This document shows positions 60,431 through 64,000 of a DNA stretch of 64,000 nucleotides, in pieces (the stretch's first letter is position 1; each line of letters begins with the position of its first letter). The stretch comes from JBBDLF01 sp040879025 (lineage in GTDB: Bacteria > Pseudomonadota > Gammaproteobacteria > Pseudomonadales > Pseudohongiellaceae). The translations under genes and the position numbers were made by a program. The notes beneath the pieces are model-generated. The model saw only the letters and a program-made list of their open reading frames with translations, was not told where the DNA came from and did no database searches. The stretch covers positions 62,001 to 126,000 of the forward strand of contig JBBDLF010000039.1 in assembly GCA_040879025.1 (NCBI GenBank), written 5' to 3'.

Positions 60431-63340
60431 ATGAACAAGCGGTTACCGTCACTGGCGGAACTCATGAATGCGGATGAATTTATCGGCCGGCATATCGGTC
60501 CCGACGATTCCCGCATCAACAGGATGCTCGAGGCGCTGGGTCTGGAGTCGCTGCAACAGCTTGTGGAACAAACCGTTCCAGCCTCCATTCTAAACACTGA
60601 CCCCCTAGCGCTTCCCGAATCGCGGACCGAAGCGGCTGCATTGGCTGAACTCAAACTTCTTGCGGACTCCAACAAACAGCACCGCTCCTACATTGGCCTG
60701 GGCTACTACGACACCCTCGTGCCGAACGTTATTCTGCGCAATGTGCTCGAGAACCCGGGGTGGTATACCGCGTACACCCCCTATCAACCGGAAATTTCCC
60801 AGGGACGGCTTGAGTGCCTGCTGAGTTTCCAGCAGATGGTTCTGGATCTCACGGCCATGGACCTTGCCAATGCTTCCCTGCTGGACGAGGCCACGGCGGC
60901 GGCCGAGGCTATGGCGCTGGCAAAGCGCGTCAGCCGCCGTGGTGACAGCAACCGGTTTTTTGTGGACCGGCACTGCTTTCCCCAGACGATCGACGTGTTG
61001 AAAACCAGGGCGGCCTGCTTCGGTTTCGAACTGATAATCGATGATATTGAACACTTGCCGCAGCAAGGGTTGTTCGGAGCACTGGTGCAATACCCGGATG
61101 CACGTGGGAATTTTGCCTCACTGGAATCTTTGGCAACGCGGCTGCACGAACATAACGCCCTGCTCATTGTTGCTGCCGACCTGATGAGCCTGGCTCTGTT
61201 GCGGCCGCCGGGTGAAATGGGTGCTGACGTGGTAGTCGGCAGCACACAGCGCTTCGGCGTACCGATGGCCTACGGCGGCCCCCATGCCGCTTACTTCGCT
61301 ACCCGGGACGGATACAAACGGGCGGTGCCAGGACGTATTATCGGTGTCTCCATCGATACCCGCGGCAAACAGGCGTTTCGCATGGCGCTACAAACCCGCG
61401 AGCAGCATATCCGGCGCGAGAAGGCCAACAGCAACATCTGCACGGCCCAGGTATTGCTTGCCAATATCGCGGCGCTGTACGCGATGTATCATGGACCCGA
61501 AGGCATACGCAGAATCGCCAGCCGCATTCAGCGCCTGACGGCCATTCTCGCTGCCGGCCTGAAATCCGGCGGTGTCGCGCCTTTGAACGACTCGTACTTC
61601 GACACACTCACACTTTGCCCGGAGGCGGGACAGGGTCAGGATATTCTGGACCGCGCCGAGAGCGCGGGGATCAACCTGCGACGAGACCGGTTTGAAGGAT
61701 ACGGCGAACTGGGTATCAGTCTGGACGAGCGCTGTGGACCAGCCGACGTCGAATTGCTTTGGCGGGTGATACTCGGGGAGGCGGCGGCGAAGCTGTGCGC
61801 GGACGATTTTGATCGGCCTCTTGTCAAACAATCCGGCGACGGAATTCCGGCGGATGTGGTACGGCGATCCAGTTATCTCACCCACCCCTGGTTCAACAGT
61901 TATCACAGCGAAACGGAAATGTTGCGCTATCTGAAGCGACTGGAAGACAGGGATATTTCCCTGAACCGGTCCATGATTCCACTGGGCTCCTGCACCATGA
62001 AGCTCAATGCGGCAACGGAAATGATCCCCATTGGCTGGCCGGGGTTCAGTACTCTGCATCCCTTTGTGCCGCCTGAACAGTCGGTGGGTTACCGGACAAT
62101 GATCAGGCAACTGGAAGGCATGCTCGCCGCAATCACCGGTTTCGATGCCGTCAGCATGCAACCCAATTCAGGAGCCCAGGGAGAATACGCCGGACTTCTT
62201 GCCATCCGGCTGTTCCTGGATGCAAATGGACAGCGGCAACGAAACATTTGCCTGATTCCGGGTTCGGCACACGGCACAAATCCCGCCAGTGCGCAAATGA
62301 CCGGGATGAAGGTGGTGGTGGTGAAGTGTGATGACCAGGGTAACATCGATATTGATGATCTTCGGGCGCAATCCGAGCAGTACAGCAACACTCTCGCGGC
62401 ACTGATGATTACCTATCCGTCAACACACGGTGTTTACGAACCGGGGGTTCGTGAAATCTGCGAGATAATTCATCGTCACGGTGGTCAGGTCTATATGGAC
62501 GGCGCCAATCTCAATGCGCAGGTGGGTGTGGCGAAGCCGGCTGACATCGGCGCCGATGTGGCACACGTCAATCTGCACAAGACGTTCTGCATACCTCATG
62601 GCGGGGGCGGGCCGGGGATGGGACCGATCGGCGTAAAAGAACACCTGGCGCCTTATCTGCCCAATCACAGCATGGTAAAACTTGAAGGACCGGAAACGGA
62701 GAACTCCGCCGTGTCGGCGGCGCCCTGGGGCAGTGCCGGCATTCTGCCGATTTCCTGGATGTACATTACCATGATGGGCGCATCCGGACTGCTGAAGGCA
62801 ACCCAGGTCGCGATTCTGAATGCCAATTATATCGCGCTTAAACTGGCTCCCCATTTCCCGGTTCTCTACAGCGGAATGAACGGGCGTGTTGCTCACGAAT
62901 GTATTATTGATTTGCGCCCTCTCAGGCACAGTTCGGGCATCAGCGAAGAAGATGTGGCGAAACGCCTGATGGATTATGGTTATCATGCCCCAACCATGTC
63001 CTTTCCCGTGCCGGGTACGTTGATGATTGAGCCCACAGAAAGTGAATCTCTGGAAGAACTCGACCGCTTTATCGCCGCGATGACAAGCATTCGCAGCGAA
63101 ATCGCGCGTGTTGAGCGCGGTGATCTGGACCCGCAGAATAATCCACTGAAAAATGCGCCTCATACCCTCGCGGATATCATGGACGAATCCTGGGATCGTC
63201 CGTACAGTAGATCCGAAGCGGCATTTCCGCTGGACTGGCTTCTCGACAACAAGTTCTGGCCTTCGGTTAATCGAATCGACAATGTTTACGGTGACCGGAA
63301 CCTGTTCTGCGCTTGTCCCGCCGTCACTGAGTACGAATAG
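60431..63340 (+). CDS. gcvP: Glycine dehydrogenase (decarboxylating), P protein
   Basis: A 969-residue PLP enzyme that decarboxylates glycine; E. coli GcvP has 957. The start is the ATG at 60431 (MNKRLPSLAELMNADEF), with FIGRHIGPDDSRINRML soon after; a long open frame upstream runs through gcvH in another phase and is ignored. The PLP lysine is Lys717 in NLHKTFCIPHGGGGPGMG. Both halves of the single-chain form are complete. It ends four bases from the facing transposase gene. Confidence 0.97.
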   Translation: MNKRLPSLAELMNADEFIGRHIGPDDSRINRMLEALGLESLQQLVEQTVPASILNTDPLALPESRTEAAALAELKLLADSNKQHRSYIGLGYYDTLVPNVILRNVLENPGWYTAYTPYQPEISQGRLECLLSFQQMVLDLTAMDLANASLLDEATAAAEAMALAKRVSRRGDSNRFFVDRHCFPQTIDVLKTRAACFGFELIIDDIEHLPQQGLFGALVQYPDARGNFASLESLATRLHEHNALLIVAADLMSLALLRPPGEMGADVVVGSTQRFGVPMAYGGPHAAYFATRDGYKRAVPGRIIGVSIDTRGKQAFRMALQTREQHIRREKANSNICTAQVLLANIAALYAMYHGPEGIRRIASRIQRLTAILAAGLKSGGVAPLNDSYFDTLTLCPEAGQGQDILDRAESAGINLRRDRFEGYGELGISLDERCGPADVELLWRVILGEAAAKLCADDFDRPLVKQSGDGIPADVVRRSSYLTHPWFNSYHSETEMLRYLKRLEDRDISLNRSMIPLGSCTMKLNAATEMIPIGWPGFSTLHPFVPPEQSVGYRTMIRQLEGMLAAITGFDAVSMQPNSGAQGEYAGLLAIRLFLDANGQRQRNICLIPGSAHGTNPASAQMTGMKVVVVKCDDQGNIDIDDLRAQSEQYSNTLAALMITYPSTHGVYEPGVREICEIIHRHGGQVYMDGANLNAQVGVAKPADIGADVAHVNLHKTFCIPHGGGGPGMGPIGVKEHLAPYLPNHSMVKLEGPETENSAVSAAPWGSAGILPISWMYITMMGASGLLKATQVAILNANYIALKLAPHFPVLYSGMNGRVAHECIIDLRPLRHSSGISEEDVAKRLMDYGYHAPTMSFPVPGTLMIEPTESESLEELDRFIAAMTSIRSEIARVERGDLDPQNNPLKNAPHTLADIMDESWDRPYSRSEAAFPLDWLLDNKFWPSVNRIDNVYGDRNLFCACPAVTEYE

Positions 63341-63344
63341 CCGG

Positions 63345-64000
63345 TTACGCCGGCACCGATCGCCGGATTGCGCGAACCGCCCGTCCGCTGAAACCCTCAT
63401 TCACCAGCGGACAACCTGACCGCAACAGGCTGCGAAGCCTTTTCAAACGGTCTTCGCTGAAGGGTGCGTCGATATAGGCGCGGTACCATTGATAGTGATT
63501 GCATCGCGCCCGGTGCAGCCGGGAGTACTCCAGATGGGGAGACAGCAGTCTGCCGTGCCCGCCGAATGCATTGGTACAATAGCTGCACCATTCCCAGGTT
63601 CCCGGACAGCGGCTCAAACCCGCGAACACAGGGGAATTCTCGATGTATTTCTGGCATTCCAGCAGATACTGATCCGCCTGCACCAGACTGCTTCTGAACC
63701 GGGCGTTGAACAGAGCGCCCGGGTGATTGAACCGGATATTGTAGTAATGAGCATAACTTTTGTTAATTGCTTTTATAAACCTGGGAACCGCTGCGGGAGT
63801 CAGCGGCGTCACAAGAAGTTGCACTTCGTTTGGCAGCAGGGCATAAGCATGCAGTTGAATCTGATACGGACCCAATGCATTCCGTAATCGGTTGAGATAA
63901 TAGCGGTAACAGGCGGGATCAAAGAAACAAAAGCTTCCTTCCCGACCCTCCAGTAAAACGTAATAGGTTTGTCCGGCAATAAACAGCCGTTTCTTTCCCG
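63345..64000 (-). CDS. REP-associated tyrosine transposase (RAYT/IS200-like) homologue, degenerate HUH, cut at the right edge
   Basis: About 218 residues are visible; the true start lies beyond 64000. The layout is that of Y1/TnpA-REP proteins: RLFIAGQTYYVLLEGREG (where active members have a YHVTQRG-like motif), FDPACYRYYLNRL, AYALLPNEVQLLVTP, then GALFNARFRSSLV and KYIENSPVFAGL. The catalytic HUH (HVH in NHVHLL) reads EVQ, so both metal-binding His are gone, while the rest of the fold is kept and the frame is open. This suggests a domesticated or recently inactivated protein. RAYTs act on REP sequences, and REP-like repeats lie at 1921-2052. Confidence 0.82.
   Translation of the reverse strand, partial: GKKRLFIAGQTYYVLLEGREGSFCFFDPACYRYYLNRLRNALGPYQIQLHAYALLPNEVQLLVTPLTPAAVPRFIKAINKSYAHYYNIRFNHPGALFNARFRSSLVQADQYLLECQKYIENSPVFAGLSRCPGTWEWCSYCTNAFGGHGRLLSPHLEYSRLHRARCNHYQWYRAYIDAPFSEDRLKRLRSLLRSGCPLVNEGFSGRAVRAIRRSVPA

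Overview
The window looks like a chromosomal segment of a free-living, probably marine, gammaproteobacterium. Gene order resembles the pseudomonads over long stretches: lptM-lysA-dapF-DUF484; gshB-tonB-yqgE-ruvX; pilT facing yggS-proC-yggT-metX-metW-rdgB-hemW; and HAD/rppH-ptsP-lgt-thyA-folA. These comparisons come from memory of pseudomonad genomes, not from a search. I saw no tRNA, rRNA, CRISPR array, phage or plasmid genes.

Layout. 1-1783 (minus): an ATPase, permease and GldG-like ABC export system, cut by the left edge. 1921-2052: a cluster of REP-like palindromic repeats just upstream of lptM. 2076-5029: lptM, lysA, dapF and a DUF484 gene. 5064-13743: a surface-glycan island that stands where pseudomonads carry xerC. 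It holds three large multidomain glycosyltransferase genes on the plus strand, two of them fused to an active-looking or a dead-looking PIG-L deacetylase domain, then a membrane protein and two GT2 genes on the minus strand. 13957-16873: gshB, a TonB-like gene, yqgE and ruvX. 16913-17947: pilT. 18059-27031: yggS, proC, yggT, metX, metW, rdgB, hemW, a pterin dehydratase, argE and argA. 27050-33024 (minus, with one plus-strand NRDE gene inside): folA, thyA, lgt, ptsP, rppH. 33225-39477: HAD phosphatase, an imelysin-like lipoprotein, a large inverted repeat, gcvR, polB and a Tat-exported molybdopterin oxidoreductase. 39716-44112: a tightly packed SRPBCC / periplasmic binding protein / class III cyclase-like / YjbR cluster. 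44416-51048: an XRE regulator, a small SutA-like protein, TraB/GumN, DUF6164 and lhr. 51237-52037: a signal peptidase I. 52084-58636 (minus): a six-gene putative operon encoding a membrane protein, a sodium:solute symporter, a 45-residue membrane protein, an aspartate-carbamoyltransferase homologue, an asparagine-synthase homologue and an N-carbamoyl-amino-acid hydrolase-type enzyme. 58826-63340: gcvT-gcvH-gcvP. 63345-64000 (minus): a RAYT-type transposase homologue, cut by the right edge.

The most promising candidates for something undescribed are two. One is the symporter / carbamoyltransferase / amidotransferase / carbamoylase operon: its carbamoyltransferase keeps the carbamoyl-phosphate motifs but lacks the Arg and Gln that bind aspartate, so it may carbamoylate another substrate. 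The other is the glycan island, where glycosyltransferases are fused to one intact and one degenerate PIG-L deacetylase domain. Two further points of interest are a RAYT homologue that has lost the HUH histidines while REP-like repeats persist in the same window, and a cyclase-like protein encoded beside an orphan binding protein.
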